Made by a program: the position numbers and the translations under genes
Assembly (NCBI GenBank): GCA_003599865.1
Contig: QZKS01000028.1
Span: 1-64,000 of the forward strand
Direction: 5' to 3'
Origin: Desulfobacteraceae bacterium
GTDB lineage: Bacteria; Desulfobacterota; Desulfobacteria; Desulfobacterales; SURF-7
DNA length: 64,000 bases
The notes under the pieces: generated by a model
Told to the model about the DNA's origin: nothing
Database searches by the model: none
Seen by the model: only the letters and a program-made list of their open reading frames with translations
In this document: in pieces, positions 8,647-17,808 of the stretch
How positions within the stretch are numbered: position 1 is the stretch's first letter
How the letters are laid out: each line of letters opens with the position of its first letter

Positions 8647-10118
8647 ATCCGGTTCTCCCTGTTCTTATTCTTTATTCTGATTGGAGCAGGTTGATTCTGC
8701 TTTTGAAAAATTCCGACAATCAGAGAAAAGATGCCGGTGACGGAAAAGATCAATGCCCATGATGTAATCAGCATGCCGGTCTGATCCATCTTCGAAATCA
8801 TGTTTCCGACAAAGCATCCGAGCCCGCTGTCATCTTCCTCGTCATCCGTATGGGCGTATACCGGGCTGTAAAAGGAAGAGTTCGAGGCTTCGTTATAGGA
8901 CTGGATAATATACCGGTAATAGGTATTCTTTTCCAAACCGGTATCGCTGTATGTGGTAATATTGGGGCCGACTGTCGCCACCAGGGTAAAGGTATCCTCG
9001 GCATCCAGTCTTCGCTTGATCTTGAATCCAAGCTCATCAAACGACGTATCCACCCAGGAGAGATCGATCTGGGTTGTCCCGGTCTCTTCCACCGCAAGGT
9101 CTTCCGGTACTTTGGGCGGACGCCCGCCGATAAAATGCCCGAACGCAATCAGTGAAGCATTTTCAACCGGTTTATATTCCGTTACCGAATAGTCTTCCGT
9201 ACTGATGATCGATATGGTCTCGCCGGCGCCCGGCACATATACGAAATTGCCGTTCATGGGTGCGGAAACCCCATATGGATTATCGTTGACCGCGATGGTC
9301 TGTACTACCGTGTTATCGGATGTCTGAATCACGGAAACCGTATCATCCGCGCTATTGGCGACAAAAACATAGGCGCCCTCGCCAACCACCGCAATCCCGG
9401 TGGGATTGTTGCCCACCGGAACGGTTGCCGCAAAGGTATGGTCCTTGATGACCAGATCATCATCGTCATCATTATCAACCGCATGGATCACGGATACGGT
9501 GTTGGAATCGCTGTTGGAAAAATACAGATATTTCCCGTCCGGGGATGCGGCAATGCCGGTCGGACTGATCCCGAGGGAATCCATGGCCGTATAATCATCG
9601 GTCCGGATAATCGAAAGGGAATGATCCAGGGTGTTGGTCACATAGATATAGGCGCCGTCGACACCGGCCTCAACGCCGTAGGGACCGGCGCCGACCGGAA
9701 TGATTGCACTGACCTCATTTTCATCATCGTCAAAAGTGGTGATGACAGACAGGGTATTGTCCGCATAATTGGCCACATATACATAAACATCATCCGGGTC
9801 CACGGCAATTCCCCTGGGGCTGTTTCCAACCCTGACCGTATCGCTTACCGTGTGATCGCTTGTCCTGATGACCGAAACGGTTCCGTCCGCTTCGTTGGCC
9901 ACATAGACATTGTTGCCCTGAGGGCTGACCGCGATGCCGCGGGGTGAATTTCCAACAGGAATGCTTTTGATGATGGCCCGGTCCGAGGTCCGGATCACGG
10001 TTACGGTATTGGCAATGCTGTCGGCGATATAGGCATAAGTCGTTGCCTGAACAATCCGATCGGCGGACAATATTACGCCGAAACAGATAAAAGCCCCTAT
10101 CAGATTCATTTTTTTCAT
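8643..10118 (-). CDS. YVTN beta-propeller protein with FN3 domain and C-terminal membrane anchor
   Basis: The start is placed at the ATG at 10118 (MKKMNLIGAFICFG), six bases after a GGAG, giving 491 aa. A signal peptide is followed by about seven ~40-residue repeats of the type SPQGNNVYVANEADGTVSVI, the YVTN family propeller. A fibronectin type III domain follows (PPKVPEDLAVEETG...LSWVDTS), then an acidic linker and a hydrophobic helix (SWALIFSVTGIFSLIVGIF) with a basic tail. The topology suggests an exported, anchored propeller involved in surface binding. It is the first gene of a two-gene operon. Confidence 0.85.
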   Translation of the reverse strand: MKKMNLIGAFICFGVILSADRIVQATTYAYIADSIANTVTVIRTSDRAIIKSIPVGNSPRGIAVSPQGNNVYVANEADGTVSVIRTSDHTVSDTVRVGNSPRGIAVDPDDVYVYVANYADNTLSVITTFDDDENEVSAIIPVGAGPYGVEAGVDGAYIYVTNTLDHSLSIIRTDDYTAMDSLGISPTGIAASPDGKYLYFSNSDSNTVSVIHAVDNDDDDDLVIKDHTFAATVPVGNNPTGIAVVGEGAYVFVANSADDTVSVIQTSDNTVVQTIAVNDNPYGVSAPMNGNFVYVPGAGETISIISTEDYSVTEYKPVENASLIAFGHFIGGRPPKVPEDLAVEETGTTQIDLSWVDTSFDELGFKIKRRLDAEDTFTLVATVGPNITTYSDTGLEKNTYYRYIIQSYNEASNSSFYSPVYAHTDDEEDDSGLGCFVGNMISKMDQTGMLITSWALIFSVTGIFSLIVGIFQKQNQPAPIRIKNKNRENRI

Positions 10119-10393
10119 GTACATCTCCAGATTGTGTCCGGCATCGGCCGTCAGATTCAAATGATGACCGCCAACCCCGGCTTTGTGTTTTCTTAAACCA
10201 ATTCCATTCCGTTGCCCGCTTTGGATCCTCTCATGCCGGTAAGTCGGAGCTTTTTTAAAAAGGTTACAAAAAAAATAATCCCGTTGTCATAAAGAAAATG
10301 TAACCGGGGAAAAGGATCAGACGAATCAGACAGCAAACAAGGGGAAAAAACTGTTTTATCCATTAACAACCAGAGCATTCCGGATGTAAAAAA

Positions 10394-10840
10394 ATGGTTC
10401 ATACCAAAAGCAGGACGCAATATGAGCCCACGATGGACAGGGGTATCGCGCCAAACCAACACTTCCCTGTCAGCCAAAGCGATACCCCTGTTTCCTGGGT
10501 GGATACCGGTCCGTTAAAAAAATTTTTATTCATAACGCTCCAGATTCAGGAAAAAGATCTGCCTGACACCCGATTGTTTGGGAAAAAATATGTGAAGGCA
10601 ATCGGTGAAGAGCTTTTCGATCCGGCCGAACTGTTGGAATCAGCTCCTGTCTGTTTAAGGAATATTGCGGATGAGTCAGGCATATGCCTGCTTGACGTAT
10701 TGACAGAGCTTCCTGAATCATGCTGGCTGCTGATTACGGAACTGAGACTCTACGAAGGATTTGGGAGTTCATGGCTCCAGCGGTCAAAACCCCAAATAAT
10801 CTCAAAATTTATTTGTGATTTCATGAATTTCAATGAATAG
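10394..10840 (+). CDS. Hypothetical protein (uncertain)
   Basis: A 148-aa frame with no clear ribosome binding site at its first ATG. The middle and end (DPAELLESAPVCLRNIADES, then LTELPESCWLLITELRLYEG) look like real helical coding sequence. The stop is 35 bp ahead of the Spy-like gene start, in the same direction, which supports an operon. The first ~30 codons overlap a 13-bp perfect inverted repeat, so the true start may be further downstream. I do not recognise a family. Confidence 0.35.
   Translation: MVHTKSRTQYEPTMDRGIAPNQHFPVSQSDTPVSWVDTGPLKKFLFITLQIQEKDLPDTRLFGKKYVKAIGEELFDPAELLESAPVCLRNIADESGICLLDVLTELPESCWLLITELRLYEGFGSSWLQRSKPQIISKFICDFMNFNE
10437..10491. promoter_or_regulatory. 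Inverted repeat with alternative pairing
   Basis: ACAGGGGTATCGC (10437-10449) is matched perfectly by GCGATACCCCTGT (10479-10491). The left arm can alternatively pair through GACAGGG (10436-10442) with CCCTGTC at 10465-10471. The two pairings exclude each other. It lies ahead of the Spy/ECF-sigma genes and could be an operator or a leader RNA switch. Confidence 0.4.
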
Positions 10841-10875
10841 TGCCCATCCACCAAAAACACAAAAGGAGAAAACCG

Positions 10876-11364
10876 ATGATGTCAAACCAAAGAAAAATCA
10901 TGCTGGGTATTGTTTGCTGCACATTTTTGTTCCTATCGGAAACCCTTGCAATGGACGGTAACTTCATACCTCCGGGACATCCCGGAGAAGGCGGACAGCT
11001 GATGGACGCCATCCGAAGCCTGGGGCTTTCAGATAGCAGGAAAACGGCGATTTCAACCATTATCTCAAATTACCAAGGTGAAATGACAACTTATATGGAC
11101 ACGATACCGGAATTGAAAAAAGAGATGGTCCTGAGCGTTTTTTCGGAAGAACCGGATGAAGAAAAAATAAGGCAGTATTGCCGGGATATCTCGGCAAACA
11201 TTGAAGAGCTTGAGTTGCTGAAGATGAAAATGCTTGTGGAGATCAAGGCGGTGCTGTATCCTGAACAGGTCAAACAGCTGCAGGCAGAACTCACGGGTAA
11301 GCTCAATTTCCTGGAAAAACAGAGAGATCACAGAGATGAAATGATGAAGGAATGCCTGGAGTAG
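10876..11364 (+). CDS. Spy/CpxP-like periplasmic protein
   Basis: The start at ATG 10876 follows AAAAGGAGA; the ORF-track GTG at 10840 is rejected. The 162-aa product has a signal peptide (IMLGIVCCTFLFLSETLAMD) and an almost all-helical mature part, with a first helix (GLSDSRKTAISTIISNYQGE) and a later YPEQVKQLQAEL segment in the positions of Spy/CpxP/ZraP helices. Such proteins act as periplasmic chaperones or stress/metal sensors. It precedes an ECF sigma gene, suggesting a shared envelope-stress regulon. Confidence 0.65.
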   Translation: MMSNQRKIMLGIVCCTFLFLSETLAMDGNFIPPGHPGEGGQLMDAIRSLGLSDSRKTAISTIISNYQGEMTTYMDTIPELKKEMVLSVFSEEPDEEKIRQYCRDISANIEELELLKMKMLVEIKAVLYPEQVKQLQAELTGKLNFLEKQRDHRDEMMKECLE

Positions 11365-11449
11365 ATCGTCTGCAAGATCCGGACAACATCACGAACATGC
11401 TGTCCGACCGTCCAGGAGCCACTGAATTTGTGAGAGGAATACCCGATAG

Positions 11450-12043
11450 TTGATATCCGATGCAACGAGCATATCTCATGATCTTGAAGTCATCCGGCGA
11501 GTGCTGAGCGGAGAGGTGAATGCATACGAGTCCCTGATGACAAAATATTTAAAACATGTTACGAGTATTGTATATAAGCACATACCGCCACAGGAAGTTG
11601 AAGAGGTCGCCCAGGATGTTTTCATACGGGCATACCGGTCCCTGAAAACGTTCAAGCAGAAAAGCGAATTCAAACCATGGATCTCTTCGATTGCGGTCCG
11701 GGCATGCTGTGACCATTGGAGAAGGGTATACCGTTCAAAGGAAATCCTGCTGAGTTCGCTGCCGGAAAATTACCGAGAACGGATGGAAGCAATTCTTTCC
11801 GAACAATCCGGTGCGCCGGATGACCGGGAAAGACAACAGAAAAAAGCCCGGGAATTGCTGGACTGGGCCCTTAATCAGTTGTCCCCGGAAGACAGAATGG
11901 TCGTGGAACTGGTCTATCTGGAAGGGCTTTCCGGAAAAGAAGCGGCAACGCTTCTTGGGTGGAGTGTGGCCAATATCAAAATACGATCCTTCCGGGCCCG
12001 GAAAAAGCTCTACAGGCTGTTATCCCGGCTCGACCGGTCATAA
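11450..12043 (+). CDS. ECF-type RNA polymerase sigma factor
   Basis: A 197-aa sigma-70 family protein with region 2 (YLKHVTSIVYKHIPPQEVEEVAQDVFIRAYRSL, including the -10 recognition helix) and region 4 (LSPEDRMVVELVYLEGLSGKEAATLLGWSVANIKIRSFRARKKLY). It lacks region 3, as expected for ECF sigma factors. The start is a TTG at 11450 with GAGAGG somewhat far upstream; no better start preserves region 2. It is followed 12 bp later by a small membrane protein, the usual place of an anti-sigma factor, and is flanked by two Spy-like genes. Confidence 0.9.
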   Translation: MISDATSISHDLEVIRRVLSGEVNAYESLMTKYLKHVTSIVYKHIPPQEVEEVAQDVFIRAYRSLKTFKQKSEFKPWISSIAVRACCDHWRRVYRSKEILLSSLPENYRERMEAILSEQSGAPDDRERQQKKARELLDWALNQLSPEDRMVVELVYLEGLSGKEAATLLGWSVANIKIRSFRARKKLYRLLSRLDRS

Positions 12044-12055
12044 AAGGAAATGAAC

Positions 12056-12379
12056 ATGCGTTTTGCCAAAGATGAAAAAAAGAAGATCCGGGACGCATTC
12101 ATAAACGCTCATCACCAAAAAGAACCTGTTCCCGTTTCCCGGGATTTTCCGCAACAGGTGATGAAACGTATCCGGAAAATGGAAATTGATGACAACGCCC
12201 CTTCGTATACCATCCGGTTTGAACGGCTGGTCTGGCGAATGGCGCCGGCAGCTTTCTGTGCGATTCTGGTCCTGTGCCTTTTCATCATGAACATGAATCC
12301 GACGCCGGAATATGAAATTGCGCAACTGGTCGGCAGTGACCCGATAACATATGACTTTTTACAACTTTACGGAAAATAA
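12056..12379 (+). CDS. Small single-pass membrane protein, putative anti-sigma factor
   Basis: The ATG at 12056 is seven bases after AAGGA; an in-frame ATG at 12050 is too close. The 107-aa protein has a charged cytoplasmic N-terminal segment of ~60 residues and one transmembrane helix (MAPAAFCAILVLCLFIMN) with a short tail. Gene position after an ECF sigma and the topology point to an anti-sigma factor, but I see no zinc-binding HxxxCxxC motif, so this is inferred from context only. Confidence 0.5.
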   Translation: MRFAKDEKKKIRDAFINAHHQKEPVPVSRDFPQQVMKRIRKMEIDDNAPSYTIRFERLVWRMAPAAFCAILVLCLFIMNMNPTPEYEIAQLVGSDPITYDFLQLYGK

Positions 12380-12391
12380 AGGGGACACAAA

Positions 12392-13117
12392 ATGAGCAGA
12401 CTCAAACTATGGCTCGGTGTTCTCATGGTTTTTATACTGGGCGCAGCGGCAGGCTCTTTTGGGATCATCCAATACCATCAGCACCGGTTTGGTCATATCA
12501 TGGGAGTCCCCGGGGAGGGCCCTGTCATGCCCTTTCCCCCCAAAGTCATGCTTCCCAGGCTGTTGGACAGGCTGGATCAGGAACTGAACCTGACCGCTTC
12601 CCAAAAAAAGAAGATCCGGATCATTCTGGAAGATGCCATGAATTCATTTGAAACATTCCGGGCGGAATATCATCCCCAAATGATTGCCATCAAGGAAAAA
12701 GCCGATGCCCGGATCAAGGCTTTGCTGCAGCCGGATCAGATCGGGAAATTCAATGACATGACAAAACGTTTTAGAAAACATCCACCCCCTCCCCCACCCA
12801 TGTCCGGCTTCCAAGGTGAAATGATGGACGGACCTCCTCCTGAGTTCATGATGGGAGGAATGGAAAGACAGCTGCATCTGAAGCCGGAGCAAAGGGAAAA
12901 AGTCCGTGCCATACTGGATGAAAATTTTTCACAACGAAGAGAAGCGCTCATGAAACTGAAGCTTGGGGAAACCGGAACGCACGGGGGCATCAAACAGAAA
13001 ATTTCCGAACTCAATAAGGAAACCGAAAAAAAATTGCAGCCGATACTGGATGCCGACCAGTTGGGCATCCTTCGGAAAATCATGGATGAAAATACGGAAC
13101 CGAGGCATGACTGGTAA
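12392..13117 (+). CDS. Spy/CpxP-like periplasmic protein, possible metal sensor
   Basis: A 241-aa protein anchored or exported by MSRLKLWLGVLMVFILGAAAGSFG. The mature part has two LTxxQ-type segments (LNLTASQKKKIRIILED and LHLKPEQREKVRAIL), each starting a helical hairpin, separated by a proline/methionine/histidine-rich linker (HPPPPPPMSGF, EMMDGPPPEFMMGGM). This is the layout of periplasmic heavy-metal sensors such as CnrX/ZraP. The Met/His linker might bind copper or similar ions. It forms an operon with the sigma and putative anti-sigma genes. Confidence 0.7.
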   Translation: MSRLKLWLGVLMVFILGAAAGSFGIIQYHQHRFGHIMGVPGEGPVMPFPPKVMLPRLLDRLDQELNLTASQKKKIRIILEDAMNSFETFRAEYHPQMIAIKEKADARIKALLQPDQIGKFNDMTKRFRKHPPPPPPMSGFQGEMMDGPPPEFMMGGMERQLHLKPEQREKVRAILDENFSQRREALMKLKLGETGTHGGIKQKISELNKETEKKLQPILDADQLGILRKIMDENTEPRHDW

Positions 13118-13270
13118 AAATAAGGATACCCAAGTCTGTCGAACACCAATCAGAAAACTTTCCGATATGTTCAAATTGTGAAGTGTGGTTTCAATATACG
13201 CATCCTGAAAGAATTTCACAAAGGAAAATTGATGACCCCGTAAGTAGTCCTGTTTCCGCCACTCCGGTTT

Positions 13271-14548
13271 CTATTGCAGCAATGCATCGACATCCATGGA
13301 AATCCGGTTTTCCAGAAAATAGAGCCGCAGAAGATTGAACCGGGCTTCTGCAAACAAAAGGTTGAATTCCCCCAGCCGGGTCATGGTCATGGTCCCCTGT
13401 CCATAAAGGCCCCTGGCATCCTCATAATTTTCGTGAGACAGGGTAACCGTCTGTTCCTGCATCTGAATTCGTCTGTTCAACCGGTCCACTTCGGTTTTTA
13501 ATTTGTTGATGGTCCCGGAAAGCTGTTTCCCGGTCCGGTTCAGCATGGCCTGGTCATTTCGCATATCCGCCCTGGCCGAAGCTTTTCTGGATGCCACGGT
13601 TCCGCCGTCATAGAGGTTCCATTTGAGTTGCACGCCGGCGTTCCAGGATTCCTCCATCTCGGAACGCTCTTCTCCGCTGTATTCTCCTCCTGCGACCAGA
13701 AGCAATACAGGCCACCTTTCTCCATTTGCCATCGCCAGGTTCATTCGGGAGGATTCCAGCTGATGCCTGGCCATTTTCAGATCCCGTTGTGCCCCTTTTT
13801 GATAAAGCTCTTCCAGTTGCAGCAGCTTTTCATCAAGCGTCCCTGGCCGGATCAGTTTCCCTTCCGGCTGCAGCAGTTCTTTTTCCGCAGGCCGGCCCAT
13901 CACCAGATTGAAATCAACCAGTGCCGTATGAGATTCGCTTTCTCCGGAACGAAGATCATCCATGGCGACATGAAGGTTCAACTGCGCTTCGCGGACATCC
14001 AGGTTGGTCACCACACCGGCTTCCAGAAGATCCGAAGCATCCTGCAGTTCATCCTTCCGCTGGGCAACGCGATCCTCCAGCACCGCAAGACGCGCCTGCT
14101 GATACAGACAGGTGATAAATGCATAGGACACCTGCCGGGTCAGTTCCGTTTTCTGGGAAGTTTCCTGAAGCTGGGACAAGGTCATGAGTTCATGCTTCAA
14201 ATCATAGCTGTTCCAAACGCGGCCGCCGGACCACAGAACCTGACTGGCTTCCAGCCGGGCGGCAATCCAGCGGTCCGGTGGCGCCAGTTCGCGGTCCAGC
14301 GCCGGGAAACCGGTATTGACCTCCTCGCCCGATCCCATTTCCAGATAGGATGCGGTGGCATCGATCTGCGGCAGGGTAAACGCTGTTACCTGATCTGCAC
14401 CGGCCTCGGAACGGATTCTGGTTTCCTGAATGATCAAAGCCTGATCCGAATGCTCCAGCGCCTGCCTGACAGCCTGTTCCAGGGTGATGGAAAAAGCGCT
14501 GGTGATTCCCATATACCAGATAAGTATTACAAAAAAAAAGGTACGCAT
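13271..14548 (-). CDS. TolC-family outer membrane efflux protein
   Basis: A 425-aa protein with a signal peptide (MRTFFFVILIWYMGITSAFS) and the OEP repeat organisation: ITLEQAVRQALEHSDQAL at the N-terminus, and two long coiled segments (YQQARLAVLEDRVAQRKDEL and its partner near 235-260) with internal duplication. It would form the trimeric outer membrane exit duct. It is the last gene of the adaptor-RND-OMP operon, its ATG 3 nt after the RND stop codon. Confidence 0.9.
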   Translation of the reverse strand: MRTFFFVILIWYMGITSAFSITLEQAVRQALEHSDQALIIQETRIRSEAGADQVTAFTLPQIDATASYLEMGSGEEVNTGFPALDRELAPPDRWIAARLEASQVLWSGGRVWNSYDLKHELMTLSQLQETSQKTELTRQVSYAFITCLYQQARLAVLEDRVAQRKDELQDASDLLEAGVVTNLDVREAQLNLHVAMDDLRSGESESHTALVDFNLVMGRPAEKELLQPEGKLIRPGTLDEKLLQLEELYQKGAQRDLKMARHQLESSRMNLAMANGERWPVLLLVAGGEYSGEERSEMEESWNAGVQLKWNLYDGGTVASRKASARADMRNDQAMLNRTGKQLSGTINKLKTEVDRLNRRIQMQEQTVTLSHENYEDARGLYGQGTMTMTRLGEFNLLFAEARFNLLRLYFLENRISMDVDALLQ

Positions 14549-14551
14549 GGT

Positions 14552-17500
14552 TTATGGATTCCCTCCGGTCGGTTTTCTGTTTTTCCGTTTCCGCATGTAA
14601 GTGATAAACCGTTCCTTCCACTGTTCCGTCAGTTCATATTCCACCGGTATGATCAGCAGTGCCAAAACGGTTGCGCTGAAAAGTCCGGTGGAAAATGCTG
14701 TGGCCATGGGCGCCCAGGTAATGGATTTCTGGGGGATACCGACGGCCATGGGAAGCATTCCCAAAACCGTCGTTATCGTCGTGATAAGAACAGGCCGCAT
14801 GCGTTCACTGCAGGCGGTCACAACAGCATCACGCAGCTCCAGCCCTTTTTGCTTTTGTTTGTTCATAAAATCAATCAATATCAGGGAGTCATTTACGGCG
14901 ACCCCGGACAATCCGACCACAGCCATAAAACTGCCGATGGTAAACAACGACCGGGTAAGAAACATGCCGAACACCACACCGATAAAAGCAAAACCGATTG
15001 CAGACAGGATGATCATGGGCTGGAAATAGTCATTGAACTGGGAGGAAAGAATCAGATAGATCGCCATGACAGCAATCAGGAATGCGAATGACAGTGATGT
15101 ATACGCGCGTGAAGTGCTTTCATATTCTCCGCCATAGTGAATCGTTACACCGGGATACCGGGAGGAAATTGTATCAAAAAACCGGGAAGTCAGCAACATG
15201 ACCCGGCCGGCGGAAAGTTTGGAGCCATCCCGGATATCCGCCGTAATGGTAATGGTCGGTTTGCCTTTGTAGCGGTTCCGGATATCCGGCTCCTTTACAT
15301 AATCAATGGCTGCGATGTCACCAATATAAACCGGGGCGGCGCTGTGCTCCACAATGGGAACCTCCAGTATGTCTGCAGGATTCCCCAGCCCCACACCGAC
15401 TTTGTTCATGGCATCCTCCTTTCTGGCCAGCCGGACCAGCAGGTCAATCTCCTCCCCCTGGGTCCTGTATGCGCCGACCGCAACACCATTGAGGGTACCG
15501 GCGATCAGTGCGGTAGCCATCCGGGAATTCAGACCGTATTCCAGCGCCTTTTCCTGGTTCACAACCTGCCTGATCACGGTCTGCATGTCTGCCCGGTCAT
15601 CAGCCAGATTCACCAGATCCGCATAGGAGGAATCGGTTTGCAAATGATTCAGCATCTGATCCGACACCTTCCCGGCATCTTCAATGGAATTGGCTGATAT
15701 TCTGATATTGACTGCTTTTCCGGTAGGAGGCCCGGTATTCTCGCCGAAAATATCCAGCACCGGTCGAGCGCCCCATTCCGGAGACATGCCCTCCACATAT
15801 TTAATAACCTTCTCCCGGACAAGATCCAGATAGGCGGAAACATCGTCTCCTTCCACTCCAGGCAGATCCTGCTCCCTTTGCGGAGGGAGTTCTACAACCA
15901 CCTGGCCATAATGCTGCGCCCGGTGAATGGCATAATCCTTGGTTTCCAGCATACCGGCTGACCCGCTCACGGTTCCGACCTCTTTTGGACCGAAAGACAT
16001 GACAAACCGGGAAATATCCCGCACCACCCTGTCCGCTCCTTCCACGGAAGTTCCGGGAGGCAGTCTGAAGGCAATATGGTACCGGAGATAACTGTCCTGA
16101 AAAAACTTCATCTTGATCAACGGAACCATGCCGGTTGCCGATAATATCATCATGGTCAATGCAATGATAAAAAGCCCGATGACCCCGGCCAGACTGATGC
16201 GTTTATGGTTCAGTAACAATCCAAGCAATGAGTGGTAGATCCGCCATAAACGGGCAAATATCATCCTGCTGAATCCGCCAAAGGCCTCTTTCTTCATTTG
16301 AGAAGAATGGGAAGACCCGCTGTCTGCTGTCGGCCCCCAGTCCAACACATGTGTGGGCAGAATGATCAATGCCTCCATCAGGGAGGCGGCCAGGGCAAAA
16401 CTCACGGCTTTTGGAATAACGCTGAAAAATTCTCCGGTAGAACCGGTCATGATCAGCATGGGCAGAAATGCCAGGATGGTGGTCAGCGCGGAACTGATGA
16501 CCGGAAGAAAAACCTCCGCGGTTCCGTCGATCACGGCATCGGTCCTGGTTTTCCCCATTTCAAGGTGCCGGAAGATGTTTTCCACAATAATGGTGGCATC
16601 ATCCACAATGATTCCGGATACCAGCACAAAGGAAAACAGGCTGATGGTGTTGATGGATTGGCCGGTATACTTGACGGCAATCAGCGTTACCAGAAAGGAA
16701 AACGGAATCCCGATGGCCGTAAGCATGGCATTGCGAAATCCAAGGGTTATCCACAGAATCAGGGTTACCAGCACCATTCCCAGAACCAGATTTCCGCCGA
16801 GAATTTTCACCGAATCATTGATTTCAATCGTCGAATCATAGGTCATCACAACGGAGAGCCCGTCTTTTTGATGGGACTTTTCATAGACAGATGAGATTTC
16901 TTTGACCTTTTCCGCAATGGTAACCGCATTGGCGCTGTCCTGCTTCTTCACAAGCAGTTTTATGGTACTCTGGGCGTTCACCGTTGAAATGGTATCCGGA
17001 TCCCGGTGGCTGATGCCGGCTGCGATGGCCAGATCCCGCACATGAATAAAATTCCCGTCTCCGTCTTTCCGGACAACAATATCCAGGACTTCCCGCTGGG
17101 ACGAAATTGTATTCCCGGTATCCAGCATGAAATTTTTCCCGCCTTTCCGGAAACGCCCGGTGGGAACTTTCGTATTGTAGGCACGTATGGCTTCCGTCAC
17201 TTCGCTGAAGGATACGCCGACATCCCTGAGTTTATCCGGATCGATGGTGACGTGAAATTCCTTGTGGTACTCTCCGGACAGGGTTATTTCCTGAACCCCT
17301 GGAATTTTAATCAGGTTGCTCTTCAGTTCTTCGGCAAGCAGTTTCAGTGTGTTGTTGGACAGATCTCCGATCAGGTTCACCACAACCACCGGTATCCAGA
17401 CCTTGGTGTCGATATACACAAAAATCGGGTCATCCACGCCTTCCGGCAACTGATTCTTGATATTCAGGACCCGGAACCGCAACTCATCATACTGCTTCTC

Positions 17501-17806
17501 ATAATCCGTATCGTCAATAAACTTTACCTGAACGGTAGAGACGTTTCGCCGGGAGCGGGATTGGATATATTCAACATTTTCCAGCCCGTCCAGGGCATCT
17601 TCTATTTCATTGGTAACCAGATTCTCCACATCGTCTGCTGAGGCACCATAATAGACCGTGGTAATAAAAACCTCTCCGATATCCACAGGAGGCATATTCT
17701 CAACCGGAGTGGTGAGCATGCAATAGACTCCGGCCACAGTCAGAATAATGAAAACCACATTGATGAAAACCTTCTGCTTAAGGGTAAACCGCACAAATGA
17801 TTTCAA
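14552..17806 (-). CDS. RND-family efflux permease
   Basis: A 1084-aa inner membrane transporter of the AcrB/MdtB/CzcA superfamily. TM1 (VFINVVFIILTVAGVYCM) is followed by a large periplasmic loop beginning PVENMPPVDIGEV, the TM2-6 bundle with LVSGIIVDDATIIVENIFRHLE in TM4 (the proton-relay DD pair), and a second half with VVGLSGVAVNDSLILIDFMN. The start is a TTG supported by AGGACGG eight bases upstream and located 2 bp after the adaptor stop. The substrate cannot be read; hydrophobic compounds are more likely than metals given the motifs. Confidence 0.9.
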   Translation of the reverse strand: MKSFVRFTLKQKVFINVVFIILTVAGVYCMLTTPVENMPPVDIGEVFITTVYYGASADDVENLVTNEIEDALDGLENVEYIQSRSRRNVSTVQVKFIDDTDYEKQYDELRFRVLNIKNQLPEGVDDPIFVYIDTKVWIPVVVVNLIGDLSNNTLKLLAEELKSNLIKIPGVQEITLSGEYHKEFHVTIDPDKLRDVGVSFSEVTEAIRAYNTKVPTGRFRKGGKNFMLDTGNTISSQREVLDIVVRKDGDGNFIHVRDLAIAAGISHRDPDTISTVNAQSTIKLLVKKQDSANAVTIAEKVKEISSVYEKSHQKDGLSVVMTYDSTIEINDSVKILGGNLVLGMVLVTLILWITLGFRNAMLTAIGIPFSFLVTLIAVKYTGQSINTISLFSFVLVSGIIVDDATIIVENIFRHLEMGKTRTDAVIDGTAEVFLPVISSALTTILAFLPMLIMTGSTGEFFSVIPKAVSFALAASLMEALIILPTHVLDWGPTADSGSSHSSQMKKEAFGGFSRMIFARLWRIYHSLLGLLLNHKRISLAGVIGLFIIALTMMILSATGMVPLIKMKFFQDSYLRYHIAFRLPPGTSVEGADRVVRDISRFVMSFGPKEVGTVSGSAGMLETKDYAIHRAQHYGQVVVELPPQREQDLPGVEGDDVSAYLDLVREKVIKYVEGMSPEWGARPVLDIFGENTGPPTGKAVNIRISANSIEDAGKVSDQMLNHLQTDSSYADLVNLADDRADMQTVIRQVVNQEKALEYGLNSRMATALIAGTLNGVAVGAYRTQGEEIDLLVRLARKEDAMNKVGVGLGNPADILEVPIVEHSAAPVYIGDIAAIDYVKEPDIRNRYKGKPTITITADIRDGSKLSAGRVMLLTSRFFDTISSRYPGVTIHYGGEYESTSRAYTSLSFAFLIAVMAIYLILSSQFNDYFQPMIILSAIGFAFIGVVFGMFLTRSLFTIGSFMAVVGLSGVAVNDSLILIDFMNKQKQKGLELRDAVVTACSERMRPVLITTITTVLGMLPMAVGIPQKSITWAPMATAFSTGLFSATVLALLIIPVEYELTEQWKERFITYMRKRKNRKPTGGNP

Positions 17807-17808
17807 TG

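Noticed and set aside
10193-10477. 94-aa minus-strand frame before the propeller gene
   Set aside because: No ribosome binding site or recognisable features; a GGTTACA/TGTAACC repeat within it at 10262-10305 is too short and distant to call.
13628-15091. 487-aa plus-strand frame antisense to tolC/RND
   Set aside because: Antisense to two clear coding sequences; His/Gln-rich composition typical of a shadow frame.
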